Origin: Mesorhizobium sp.
GTDB taxonomy: Bacteria > Pseudomonadota > Alphaproteobacteria > Rhizobiales > Rhizobiaceae
NCBI RefSeq assembly: GCF_017306585.1
Contig: NZ_JAFKIC010000151.1
Coordinates: 1-39,091 of the forward strand
DNA length: 39,091 nucleotides
Direction: 5' to 3'
Shown: piece by piece, positions 24,934-32,457 of the stretch
How positions within the stretch are numbered: position 1 is the first letter of the stretch
Layout: every line of letters starts with the position of its first letter
Program-made: the position numbers and the translations under genes
The notes under the pieces: generated by a model
The model's database searches: none
Told to the model about the DNA's origin: nothing
Seen by the model: the letters and a program-made list of their open reading frames with translations, nothing else

Positions 24934-25956
24934 TTAGGGTTTTGGCGCATCGAGGAAGGCGAGGCGCATCCGCCGCCGCTCTTGCAGCCTCAGCAACAAA
25001 TCGTCCGTGGTAATGTTGTTGCGTTCGTCGAGGATCGCAGTTTTGACAGCATCGTCAGCGGCTCTTACAAGCTCGGCCTGGCTGAGCTCCACTGCATCCT
25101 TGAGGATTGCCCCCCAAGCAAGCCGGCCGGCTTTCATCGGACGCAGGTTTCGCACCAGGATGTCCTTAATTTCCGCAGCGGTCGGTGGCCGGAATTCAAG
25201 GACTTGATCATATCGCCTTAGCAGCGCGCGATCCAATAAGGCGGGATGGTTGGTTGCGCAGATGATAAGGCTATCGGTCGGCGCATCTTCTTCCATGAAC
25301 TGCAGGAAGGAGTTTAGAACCCGGCGCATCTCCGCAACGTCGTTGACGGATGTCCGATGAGCGCCAAGCGCGTCAAATTCATCGAATAGATAGACGCCGC
25401 GGTGTTTGAAGCATTGGTCGAAGACAAGACGCAGCTTGGCGGCGGTGTCGCCCATGTACCGCGATATCAGCTGCTCCAACCGAATAACGAACAGCGGCAA
25501 ATTCAACTCACCCGCCGTGGCTTCCGCCGTCATGGTTTTGCCCGAACCTGGCGGGCCGACGAACAACAGGCGACGGCTCGGTTTTTTCCCATGTTCTCTG
25601 AGCCAGTCGCGCCGGCGCTGCTGCCTCACCACGTCGCAAATGATTTTGACAAGTGCCGTATCGAGCACGACATCTTTAAGCTTCAGATGGGTCTCACGGA
25701 GCTCAAGCAGGCCTTGGAGTTCACCCCGAGGAGCACCGATGGCGATGGGTCCGACGACTTGGCGCCGACGAGATGCGCGCGCTTTCTCTATTTCTGCGCG
25801 CATGTCTTCGGCCATATTGCGATGACCTTGCCGAGCCTCGGCGGCCGCGACTTGAAGGGCAATGGAAAAGAAAAGCTCATCATCCCCTTCGGAACGGCTT
25901 TTCAACATTGCCAGGATTTGTTTTGCGTTGGACAAGAAACACCCACCATTCACCAA
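24934..25956 (-). CDS. ietA: AAA ATPase, anti-phage IetA-type
   Basis: 340 residues. A helical N-terminal domain (AKQILAMLKSRSEGDDELFF, SIALQVAAAEARQGH) precedes a single AAA module with Walker A GPPGSGKT (134-141), Walker B LFDEFDAL (D192, E193), sensor 1 ATNHP (N236) and candidate arginine fingers R247/R248 (LLRRYD). The C-terminal part is the AAA lid. This domain order with an adjoining S8 protease is typical of IetAS. AGGA seven bases before the ATG supports 25956. It is the first gene of the pair. Immediately upstream lies a broken tyrosine recombinase, consistent with arrival on a mobile element. Confidence 0.87.
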   Translation of the reverse strand: MVNGGCFLSNAKQILAMLKSRSEGDDELFFSIALQVAAAEARQGHRNMAEDMRAEIEKARASRRRQVVGPIAIGAPRGELQGLLELRETHLKLKDVVLDTALVKIICDVVRQQRRRDWLREHGKKPSRRLLFVGPPGSGKTMTAEATAGELNLPLFVIRLEQLISRYMGDTAAKLRLVFDQCFKHRGVYLFDEFDALGAHRTSVNDVAEMRRVLNSFLQFMEEDAPTDSLIICATNHPALLDRALLRRYDQVLEFRPPTAAEIKDILVRNLRPMKAGRLAWGAILKDAVELSQAELVRAADDAVKTAILDERNNITTDDLLLRLQERRRMRLAFLDAPKP

Positions 25957-26082
25957 TCCTAGTTTAACGGCAGAAGTCGTTAAAGGTTTTCACTACAGCA
26001 TCCACAACTATCATGCGCACGATATCATAAGCCGGTCGCCAAGACGAGAACAAAACGGGTACACAATCATATCACCACCCGC

Positions 26083-26378
26083 TCACCTCATCCAGGGTCA
26101 CATCGTCGGGCCGTCTATCATAGAGCTGCGTCGTTCGCCATCGCAGCAGCCCTTTCGATCGGGCCGCCATTTCTCAAGTAGGCGGTGATACCTTTACCGC
26201 GGAAGCTGTGATTGCCGATCTTGGTCGTGATCCCTGCGGTGGTGGCACGACGGACAATCATTGCATATGCCTCAGCCTGGGTGAGCTTAGTTCCGAGATT
26301 TGTTTGGTGACTCGGCTAATGGTGCGGAAAAGAGGTGCTGTGGGCGATCAGCGAGTCGCAGCCCATCGATATAGGCAT
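26083..26378 (-). pseudogene. Tyrosine recombinase C-terminal remnant
   Basis: Two minus-strand frames together read like the end of a XerD-like integrase: YIDGLRLADRPQHLF, then LTQAEAYAMIVRRATTAGI, IGNHSFRGKGITAYLRNGG and, after another shift, LYDRRPDDVTLDEV. The expected HTFRATG appears as HSFRGKG, and the segment around the second catalytic His (HASPRTT-type) is deleted. At least two frameshifts are present and the N-terminal half is gone. It adjoins ietA. Confidence 0.75.
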
Positions 26379-26397
26379 GTAGGTCTAATTTGCGGTT

Positions 26398-26724
26398 TTA
26401 TGGCTTTGGCTTGCGTGTGGCGACAGACGACTCCGGACGATGAAATGCAAGCCGAGGTTCTGGCGACGCGAACTGTTCGGGCGAATCGACCCAGAGTTTG
26501 CCGACTTCGATCATTTGTTCTTCGACGGTTCCGACAAACGTATGCTTGGTAAGCACATACTGACCAAAACGCTTGCCAGGAGGTTGGCGGCCATCGCCGT
26601 TCGATAGAGGATCGATATCGACATAGAGGCGCTCGGGGCCCCTTTTTCCCTTCAACATCTGCGCATGGCTTGTGTCGTCGTCGATCCAGGTGGCAATCCG
26701 GTAACCCTTGTAATCGACCCACAT
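26398..26724 (-). CDS. Hypothetical protein, 108 residues
   Basis: Starts MWVDYKGYRIATWIDDDTSH and continues ERLYVDIDPLSNG and KRFGQYVLTKHTFVGTVEEQ, with a Pro/Arg-rich tail. GAGGGG immediately before the ATG is a strong binding site. Pattern suggests a small alpha/beta protein. Family not recognised. It sits between a broken integrase and a broken antitoxin, so it may be cargo of a former mobile element. Confidence 0.6.
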   Translation of the reverse strand: MWVDYKGYRIATWIDDDTSHAQMLKGKRGPERLYVDIDPLSNGDGRQPPGKRFGQYVLTKHTFVGTVEEQMIEVGKLWVDSPEQFASPEPRLAFHRPESSVATRKPKP

Positions 26725-27015
26725 AACCCCTCGCCGCGATCCACACTAAGCGCAACGACGCCCGCAGAACCGTTCTGGGGCGAGGCTTAGGCGCGACTGA
26801 TTTAGATTAGGCGCTGATACGGGTGTCAACCCAGCGCTACACAAACTTCATCGCGCTGTCGCGATGCCTTGCTCAAGCCGCAGCTCCCTCAGTGGCTGCC
26901 CTTCCTACTTGCGAAGACCGGAACGAACGGCTTGTTGGTCGAGCTGATGGGGTGGGAGTCCACATATATCGCGTCGGGTCAATAAACGTTGGGATTTCCG
27001 ATCCATCTTCTTGCC
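26725..27015. other. Spacer with no gene recognised
   Basis: About 290 bases between a leftward gene start and the rightward DUF6088 remnant. It holds their divergent promoters by position, but I see no clear hexamers. Small frames on both strands show no family resemblance. Confidence 0.4.
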
Positions 27016-27042
27016 GTCCGAAACTTGTCGCATATTTCGGAC
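27016..27042. promoter_or_regulatory. Inverted-repeat operator of DUF6088 remnant
   Basis: GTCCGAAA (27016-27023) and TTTCGGAC (27035-27042), a perfect eight-base inverted repeat with an 11-base spacer that ends at the ATG of the DUF6088 remnant. AbiEi-type antitoxins repress their own promoters through inverted repeats, so this is a plausible relic operator. Confidence 0.5.
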
Positions 27043-27425
27043 ATGATCATCATCGAAGCCTATAGCAACCTTCGCTCGCGCCTGCTTGGACGGATCGAGT
27101 CCAGGCCCGATGAGGTCTGGACGCCGGGGGACTTCGCCGATCTCGGCGCGGGTGCGGCAGTGGACAACACTCTCCAGCGCCTGACCGCTACCCAAGAGCT
27201 GTGTCGGATCGACCGTTCCCACTATGACCGGCCGCATTAGAACAGTCTGTGCCCGTCATCCGTGCCGTGACCCGCGGCGATAACGCGCGCGTGGTCATCG
27301 ACGGCATGACGTCCGCCAACGACCTTTGCCTCACGACCGCCGCACACGCGATGATTGAAGTGCTGGTCGACGCGCGATTGAAGCCGATCAAGCTTGGCAG
27401 CCAGGAAATCCATTTTAAGGCACCA
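27043..27425 (+). pseudogene. DUF6088/AbiEi-like antitoxin, broken
   Basis: First part: LRSRLLGRIESRPDEVWTPG, DFADLGAGAAVDNTLQRL and CRIDRSHYDRP, which match the winged-helix start of DUF6088 antitoxins. A stop codon at 27238-27240 interrupts it, and NSL continues in frame. After a short deletion and frame change comes VIRAVTRGDNARVVIDGMTS, LTTAAHAMIEVLVDARLKPI and GSQEIHFKAP, the family's middle. The C-terminal end and the AbiEii-like nucleotidyltransferase toxin normally downstream are missing; the ScpB gene end lies there instead. I infer a dead toxin-antitoxin locus. Confidence 0.75.
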
Positions 27426-27479
27426 ATGGGATTGGCTGTGGCGGTGACGATGGCGGTCGCCCGGCCAGGCACAGGCGCT

Positions 27480-28169
27480 CTATTCGTCGGCGCCGGCATC
27501 ACTCTCGCCGGGGGCGGAAAATCCCCGCATAATGTCGCCCGCCAGAAGCCTTTCCTTCGACAGCAGCCCCGCATCCTCGAGAGCCTCGAAGTCGGGAAGA
27601 TCGCGCAAGGTTTCAAGCCCGAATTCCAGCAGGAACTGTTTGGTCGTCACATAGGTATAGGGCGCGCCGGGCGTCGGGCTTCGCGGGCCTGAGGCGATCA
27701 GGCCGAAGGAGCGCAAATTGCCGATCAGGTCGCGGCTGATCTCCTTGCCGAAGAATGACGACAGTTCGGCGCGCGTGATCGGCTGGAAGAAGGCAATGCA
27801 CATCAAGACCAGCACTTCGGATTGCGTGAGGTCGACGGCGCGTTCGTCAGAGCCTACGGCCGTACGGATGGCGTCGGCATAGGCCGGCCGCGTCAGGTGC
27901 TTCCAGCCGCTGGCGACCGCGACCAGATCGTAAGGCCGGCCCCGTAGCTCCTCGCGGATGTCGTCGATCAAAAGGTCGATGCTGCAGGTCTTGCCGACGA
28001 TGCGGGTAAGCACCTCGCGGCTGACCGGTTCGCTGGCGGCGAAGATGGTTGCTTCGACGCGGTTCATCCATTCGCGCCAACGTACTTCTGGCGGCAGGTG
28101 ATCCAGTTCGCGGTCGAACAGGTGACCATCTGATCGCTCCTTCGGCCTTTTCCCCCTCGCCTGCTCCAT
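27480..28169 (-). CDS. ScpB-like segregation/condensation protein
   Basis: 229 residues with the ScpB tandem winged-helix pattern: EWMNRVEATIFAASEPVSRE, VLTRIVGKTCSIDLLIDDIR, EVLVLMCIAFFQPITRAELS and FGKEISRDLIGNL, then TYVTTKQFLLEFGLETLRDL. Chromosomal ScpB partners ScpA and SMC in condensin; neither is visible here. On rhizobial plasmids an ScpB-like gene commonly follows a DUF1403 gene, as here: it starts four bases after the DUF1403 stop, indicating a two-gene operon. The ATG at 28169 gives a normal ScpB length. A role in plasmid maintenance is inferred. Confidence 0.87.
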   Translation of the reverse strand: MEQARGKRPKERSDGHLFDRELDHLPPEVRWREWMNRVEATIFAASEPVSREVLTRIVGKTCSIDLLIDDIREELRGRPYDLVAVASGWKHLTRPAYADAIRTAVGSDERAVDLTQSEVLVLMCIAFFQPITRAELSSFFGKEISRDLIGNLRSFGLIASGPRSPTPGAPYTYVTTKQFLLEFGLETLRDLPDFEALEDAGLLSKERLLAGDIMRGFSAPGESDAGADE

Positions 28170-28173
28170 GGTC

Positions 28174-29172
28174 TCACAGCCCGTAGCTGCGGAAGGTCGG
28201 ACGACCGGACAGCTCGCGCACGGCGCCAAGTTCCATCAGCCGGTCGAATAGGCGGCGCAGGCCGCGGTCGCTTATGCCGGCGATATTTGAGGATGCGACG
28301 ATCGCGTCGTCGGACAGCAGCTTCTCGACGACAGTGTCCGCCCCTTTCGCCCGCAGTTTTGGGGCGACAGCCAGCAGGCGGTCGGCGCGGCGGCCGAGCT
28401 CGGCCGCAAGATCCATCGCCCGCAGCGCCGCCTGCGCATAAGCCGCCCAAATGCGTTGCCGGGACGCCTGCCCGGATTCCCGTTCGGGAAGGGGTGACCG
28501 ACGACCGCCCGCCGCCGGGTGCAAGCCTAATAGGGGGACCGCATGCGCCCACCCTAGCCGGTCGGCAAGAACAGCGTCGGCAAGCCACGGTCCAAGCTCG
28601 CGCGCGATGCGACTGTGATGACGCTCGAGCACGGCGATCGCGTCGACCGCGCCAGCGACTGCATTACCGACCGCGCCAGCGATCGACTGGATTTCGTCAC
28701 CGACTTGGCCGGCCGCCGCACCGTCAAGCGCACTCCCCAGATCCGCGGCGACATCGACCAACACCGTCTCGCTGACCAACGTCGCGACCGGACGAGATGC
28801 CAGGGTTCGCCAGGCAAGCAGCATACGGCCGGCGGGTCCAACGTCGTCGCCGGGACGGGTGAGCAGCAGCGCGTCGCGCAGCGCCGCCTCGTCCTCGACC
28901 CGGCCGGCGCGTTTGGCCGTTGCCGCCGCTGCCGCGAGTGCCAGGCGCTGCCGCCAGGCGCCCGCCCATCTCTCCTGCCGGCGCACCACCGCATCAAGGG
29001 CGGTCAGCGCCGCAGCCGCGGCAAACGCAGCGTCCTCGATCGAGCCCGGACCGGTCGCCACGGCGCGCAGCCAGGTCGGCACGGGAGTGGCCAGTGCAGA
29101 CGGGGCTGCACAGGTGACGACCACAGGTGCATGGCGAAGCAGTTTCGGGCGGAGAATCATCGTCGACAGCAT
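28174..29172 (-). CDS. DUF1403 family protein
   Basis: 332 residues, Ala-rich and helical. Family-like segments are PVPTWLRAVA, AAFAAAAALTALDAVVRRQE, WAGAWRQRLALAAAAA, LRDALLLTRPGDDVGPAGRM and AVLADRLGWAHAVPLLGLH. The function of DUF1403 is unknown; its steady pairing with ScpB suggests plasmid DNA organisation or segregation. The start is uncertain between 29172 and 29160, because neither has a good binding site. An AT-rich element about 64-90 bases upstream is shared with the second DUF1403 gene at the right edge. Confidence 0.83.
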   Translation of the reverse strand: MLSTMILRPKLLRHAPVVVTCAAPSALATPVPTWLRAVATGPGSIEDAAFAAAAALTALDAVVRRQERWAGAWRQRLALAAAAATAKRAGRVEDEAALRDALLLTRPGDDVGPAGRMLLAWRTLASRPVATLVSETVLVDVAADLGSALDGAAAGQVGDEIQSIAGAVGNAVAGAVDAIAVLERHHSRIARELGPWLADAVLADRLGWAHAVPLLGLHPAAGGRRSPLPERESGQASRQRIWAAYAQAALRAMDLAAELGRRADRLLAVAPKLRAKGADTVVEKLLSDDAIVASSNIAGISDRGLRRLFDRLMELGAVRELSGRPTFRSYGL

Positions 29173-29628
29173 GAATCATCGCGGCGCTTCTGGCAACGAA
29201 AATGGCTGAAAGCCGCCGTGCCCGTCGACAGTTAAAAACGAACGATAACCGCCTTTCGTTTTGGTCTTTCTAGGGAGATGCTCTCTCTCGTCGATCTAAA
29301 CCCCGAAATGCGCGCTGGGCAAGAACAAGCATATCGCGACGGCCATGGCCGGCCGGCGCAACAAACACGCCGTCCCGCCTCAGAAGAGGCGGTGCCGCCG
29401 GATGATCTGATCACCATGGTGACCGCTCGACCGCAGCCGCCGACGCGGCGTGAGCCTCGATTCTTCCTTGCAAAACAGGAGTTGCACTCCACGATTGCAA
29501 GGATGATTGGGCGCAGCACCACGACTGAACTCACGGGATCGCTGGCCACCGTGTCGCTGCGCGGACCGCGTCAGGTTTGGCAAGATCAGCCTAGCGCTGG
29601 AAAGAGCCGGAGGGCGTTCTTCCATCCG
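29173..29628. other. Spacer between DUF1403 and orphan antitoxin
   Basis: About 455 bases. It holds the regulatory element at 29235-29262. The place where the antitoxin's toxin partner would be expected (just below 29628 on the minus strand) contains no recognisable toxin frame. A plus-strand frame starting at 29278 runs antisense through the antitoxin to 30057 and is probably a shadow. Confidence 0.5.
29235..29262. promoter_or_regulatory. Upstream element shared by both DUF1403 genes
   Basis: AAAACGAA (29235-29242) and TTCGTTTT (29255-29262) form an eight-base perfect inverted repeat. The 13-mer AAACGAACGATAA at 29236-29248 recurs exactly at 38836-38848, upstream of the second DUF1403 gene. 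The gene-sense reading TTATCGTTCGTTT resembles TTATCGCTCATTT at 38856-38868. A common regulator binding site is inferred. Confidence 0.5.
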
Positions 29629-29898
29629 TCAGACCTTTGCAGGAGGAAGCTCGCCGTTGAGATGGTCAAGGCCCGGCTCCAATTCGGCGGCTTCGACAAC
29701 GGCGATTTCGTCGGCGCTGAGTTCCGCGGTCAGATCGATCCGCCGGTCGCGCTTCGACAGCCGGACAAAATCCTCGTAAGCCGGGAGCACGGTGCTCGGC
29801 CGGCCGTTCTTGGTGATGATGACAGAGTCGCGAACCGCGGCATCCTGATAGGCGCCGAAGTCTTTCGAGACGGCGGCGACGGTGACGGTGGTGGTCAT
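29629..29898 (-). CDS. Phd/YefM-type antitoxin without visible toxin
   Basis: 89 residues: TVTVAAVSKDFGAYQDAAVR, DSVIITKNGRPSTVLPAYED and FVRLSKRDRR are a standard Phd/YefM DNA-binding domain, followed by an acidic C-terminal toxin-binding region (ELSADEIAVVEAAELEPGLD). Such antitoxins neutralise RelE, Doc or PIN toxins and repress their own operon. No toxin gene follows within the next 450 bases, and repC lies behind it in the same direction. I infer an orphan or solitary antitoxin, possibly an anti-addiction relic. The TTCCGGAA palindrome just upstream may be its operator. Confidence 0.8.
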   Translation of the reverse strand: MTTTVTVAAVSKDFGAYQDAAVRDSVIITKNGRPSTVLPAYEDFVRLSKRDRRIDLTAELSADEIAVVEAAELEPGLDHLNGELPPAKV

Positions 29899-30019
29899 CG
29901 GCAGAACTCATTTCTTCCGGAAGATACGGGTTTCGCGGGCTTTCCACAGGTGTCAGCCGGCCATCGTAGTTCGCGCTCGAGCTGGGCGCAAAGCGATAAG
30001 CTGCGGGATTTGGCGATCA

Positions 30020-31225
30020 TCATCCGGTCATCCTTGCTGCGGCCCCGTTGGCCTTGAGGGCCGCCATCAGCATCGGCCCGACCGAAAAAGTCCCTCCCCT
30101 GGCCTTATCAGTCAGCGCCCGAAGATAGCCGCCGGCGGAATTGATGTGCTGAGCACGTTGCAGGATACAGGCGATCACCATCGCCGCGGTCTCCTGGCCC
30201 ATCGCATGGCAGGCTTCCTCATACGCTGACGGCGAAACACCCAGATATCCCCGCACCTGGGCGGCGGTTATCATGAGATCACGCCAATTGCCGATCCCGT
30301 CGACGGCGTAGTCCGCAATTTCCGGGCAAGCTTTCAGCACCATCCCCAGCGGGTATGTTTTCGGCGCCTCCGCGGTCCTCGTCCTGGGCTCGGCCGTCGC
30401 CCCGCTTTTCTCGAAAGCAGGTTCAAATTCAAATGTAGAGTCGGTATTTGAATCAGATTGCTGCCGCTCGTTTTGAGAGTCATTGCCGCTTGGAGTCGTG
30501 GATTTCATATGGCTTTCCAGGAGCTTATCCACATCGTCATGCAATGCGGCAAGATCGGCTACGATCGGTTCTAGCTCGGCAGTGCAGGCTCGGCGCGGAA
30601 TTGCCTCCACAACGCCGCGGAATCGCTTCCACAGGCCTGCCCAGTCGCCCGGAACATCTTCGTCGAGGGCCGCCTCGATGAGCTTGTGGATGTCACGACG
30701 GTGCAAGGTGATCCGCTCGCGCATAAGCCTGAGCGCCCGGTTATCGGCACGGACACGCTCGGCCGCGGCCTCGAACTCGTAAGCACGGGCTAGCAGTGGC
30801 GCCAGGGAGAAGCCGAATGCTTCCTGAATCTCACCTCCCCTCCCCTTCCTCGCATAACGCTTGCCGTTCGGGCTATCCCGACGGATGATCAGCCCGCAGT
30901 CAACAAGAGCGGCCAGGTGTCGCCTGACCGTGGGCTCGGGCATTCCGTGCGCCCTAAGCGACAGCTGGGCGTTCGAGGGAAAGACGATGAGGCCGTTCTC
31001 CTCGCTCAACTCACTGTCCGGAAAAAATGACAGCAGCGCATTCAGAACGGCCAGAGCGCGATCGCCGATGCCGACGATGCTCTTGCCTTCGCAGAGGTTG
31101 CGGTAGATCTGCCACTTGTCCACAACCCTCCCCTTGGGGATCTCACGTGACACATTTTGCGCTGCCAGCATGGCAAGCGACATTGGCCGCCGCCCAAAGG
31201 GCGTCGTTGCAATACCCGTCTCCAT
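30020..31225 (-). CDS. repC: RepC replication initiator
   Basis: 401 residues starting METGIATTPFGRRPMSLAML, the canonical RepC start. Diagnostic segments are RALAVLNALLSFFPDSELSE, GLIVFPSNAQLSLRAHGMPE, VRRHLAALVDCGLIIRRDSP, NGKRYARKGRGGEIQEAFGF and the C-terminal AGGYLRALTDKARGGTFSVG. RepC initiates replication at an origin lying within its own coding sequence in repABC replicons. The central linker (residues about 240-285) is Ser/Asn/Glu-rich, as usual. It is last in the repA-repB-repC order and is controlled by the antisense RNA in the 155-base repB-repC gap. GAAGGAAG precedes the ATG. Confidence 0.97.
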   Translation of the reverse strand: METGIATTPFGRRPMSLAMLAAQNVSREIPKGRVVDKWQIYRNLCEGKSIVGIGDRALAVLNALLSFFPDSELSEENGLIVFPSNAQLSLRAHGMPEPTVRRHLAALVDCGLIIRRDSPNGKRYARKGRGGEIQEAFGFSLAPLLARAYEFEAAAERVRADNRALRLMRERITLHRRDIHKLIEAALDEDVPGDWAGLWKRFRGVVEAIPRRACTAELEPIVADLAALHDDVDKLLESHMKSTTPSGNDSQNERQQSDSNTDSTFEFEPAFEKSGATAEPRTRTAEAPKTYPLGMVLKACPEIADYAVDGIGNWRDLMITAAQVRGYLGVSPSAYEEACHAMGQETAAMVIACILQRAQHINSAGGYLRALTDKARGGTFSVGPMLMAALKANGAAARMTG

Positions 31226-31286
31226 TTCTTCCTTCGCCTTCTATTAGGCAAAAGAAATCCGTCCGCCGAATCGACGCTTAAAACGC

Positions 31287-31315
31287 TTGACACTGATTCG
31301 CGGAAATGAGATTCT
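31287..31315 (+). promoter_or_regulatory. Promoter of antisense ctRNA
   Basis: TTGACA (31287-31292), a 17-base spacer and GATTCT (31310-31315) on the plus strand, opposite to repC. Position and strength fit the constitutive incompatibility-RNA promoter of repABC plasmids. Confidence 0.8.
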
Positions 31316-31321
31316 CGGCTT

Positions 31322-31370
31322 GCTAAAGATCGAGAAGGGCTTCCACGGTTCGCCGTCGGGGGCCTTTTTC
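31322..31370 (+). ncRNA. Antisense counter-transcribed RNA (incA) controlling repC
   Basis: Predicted transcript of about 48 bases from the TTGACA promoter, ending in a hairpin (GGCTTCCACGG, TTCG loop, CCGTCGGGGGCC with one bulged base, 31338-31364) followed by TTTTTC. It is complementary to the repC leader between repB and repC, where all characterised repABC plasmids encode an antisense RNA that lowers RepC expression and causes incompatibility. The hairpin also serves as its terminator. Ends are estimated. Confidence 0.87.
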
Positions 31371-31380
31371 TTTTGCGGTT

Positions 31381-32382
31381 TTAGTCTCCCTTGGTTTCCT
31401 TTTCCTGCTTCCTGTAGGCCTCATAAAGACCGTCCAGTTGGCCTGCTATGAACTCAGCAAAATGGAGACCGTAAGCTGCCTCGACTATTATCGAAGCTTT
31501 CTTTGGTGTCCCTCTAATCGCGACGCTCAGTGATTTGTCGGGAGGAGCCCAGGCTTTGGGTGCGAGGGCAACCTTTGGCTTCTTGGGTGTCTTGGATGAT
31601 TTCAGATGACTGAGGAGCAGGTTGAAGACTTCATCCTTCACCTGACCTGCTGCAAACTGCTCGGTTCGAACGTACTCGATCGCTTTGGTAGCATTGGTTG
31701 GAATCTGGACTAGTTTTTTGAGTTCTTCCCAACGATCCCTGCCAACACCCTTTGCGGCCCCAACGACACTCAGCACCGCTTCGGGAACTGTCTCAGCAAC
31801 CGACAGCATACGAGATAGCAGCGTGTCATCGACCGTAAGAGCTGATTTGACAGTATCCTTCGTCATACCGCCCTCAATCAACTTCCTAGCGAACAACGAC
31901 TTCTCGATAAACGACAGGTCGGCTCGAGCAGTATTTTCTTGGCCCTGTGCGATGACATGCTCAATGTCAGCCAAGCGCTTCACGACCGCTCGGACATTAA
32001 TGCCGAGATCGCGGGCGACCTTTGCCCGTCGATGGCCAAATACAATCATGTAGCGGCCTGTATCATGGGGGTGCGGTCGCACAAGGATCGGTGTCGACTG
32101 GCCAGATGTACGAATGGCTTGTCTGAGCTGTAGGTATTCTGCGTCGTCCTCCCCTATACGATCAGCAATGAACGAACCATCGAGATCCTTGGGGTCAATC
32201 GCCACCACGGTTTCGCCATCGAGCATCCGCACTGAATTCTCGGCCAGTTCGTCCAGTGACTGCATCATCGAACGCGACGCGCCACGCTTGGCGTAGTCAG
32301 ACCTAGCCTGTGACGCAGAATGCACTGGCTGTTCCCGTGTAAGTGACGCGGTTACGCTTGCCAGAAGGTCCTTTCTAGCCAT
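31381..32382 (-). CDS. repB: RepB partition protein (ParB family)
   Basis: 333 residues. After a RepB-type N-terminus (SMMQSLDELAENSVRMLDGE) comes the ParB domain: ILVRPHPHDTGRYMIVFGHR with box GHRR (116-119), a helix-turn-helix region (LFARKLIEGGMTKDTVKSAL) and a RepB C-terminus. RepB binds parS and partners the ATPase RepA in segregation. It follows repA after 75 bases, and a parS-like site lies in that gap. The gene is noticeably more AT-rich than the left-hand block. Confidence 0.96.
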   Translation of the reverse strand: MARKDLLASVTASLTREQPVHSASQARSDYAKRGASRSMMQSLDELAENSVRMLDGETVVAIDPKDLDGSFIADRIGEDDAEYLQLRQAIRTSGQSTPILVRPHPHDTGRYMIVFGHRRAKVARDLGINVRAVVKRLADIEHVIAQGQENTARADLSFIEKSLFARKLIEGGMTKDTVKSALTVDDTLLSRMLSVAETVPEAVLSVVGAAKGVGRDRWEELKKLVQIPTNATKAIEYVRTEQFAAGQVKDEVFNLLLSHLKSSKTPKKPKVALAPKAWAPPDKSLSVAIRGTPKKASIIVEAAYGLHFAEFIAGQLDGLYEAYRKQEKETKGD

Positions 32383-32437
32383 TCTGTCCTCTCAGAGCCG
32401 CTCTCATCTTTTTGAAATTGCTCCTAAAACTGTCGTT

Positions 32438-32453
32438 CTGCACGGCTGTCAAA
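32438..32453. promoter_or_regulatory. parS-like site in repA-repB gap
   Basis: On the coding strand TTTGACAGCCGTGCAG. It keeps the core C-N-G-C-N-G and the left TT of the repABC parS consensus GTTNNCNGCNGNNAAC but not its outer ends. The inner 14 bases recur exactly at 33917-33932 upstream of repA. The repA-repB gap is a known parS location in this plasmid family. Confidence 0.5.
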
Positions 32454-32457
32454 ATGG

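Noticed and set aside
29278-30057. 259-codon rightward frame
   Set aside because: Runs antisense through the Phd-type antitoxin and the end of repC; no family resemblance in its unique first part.
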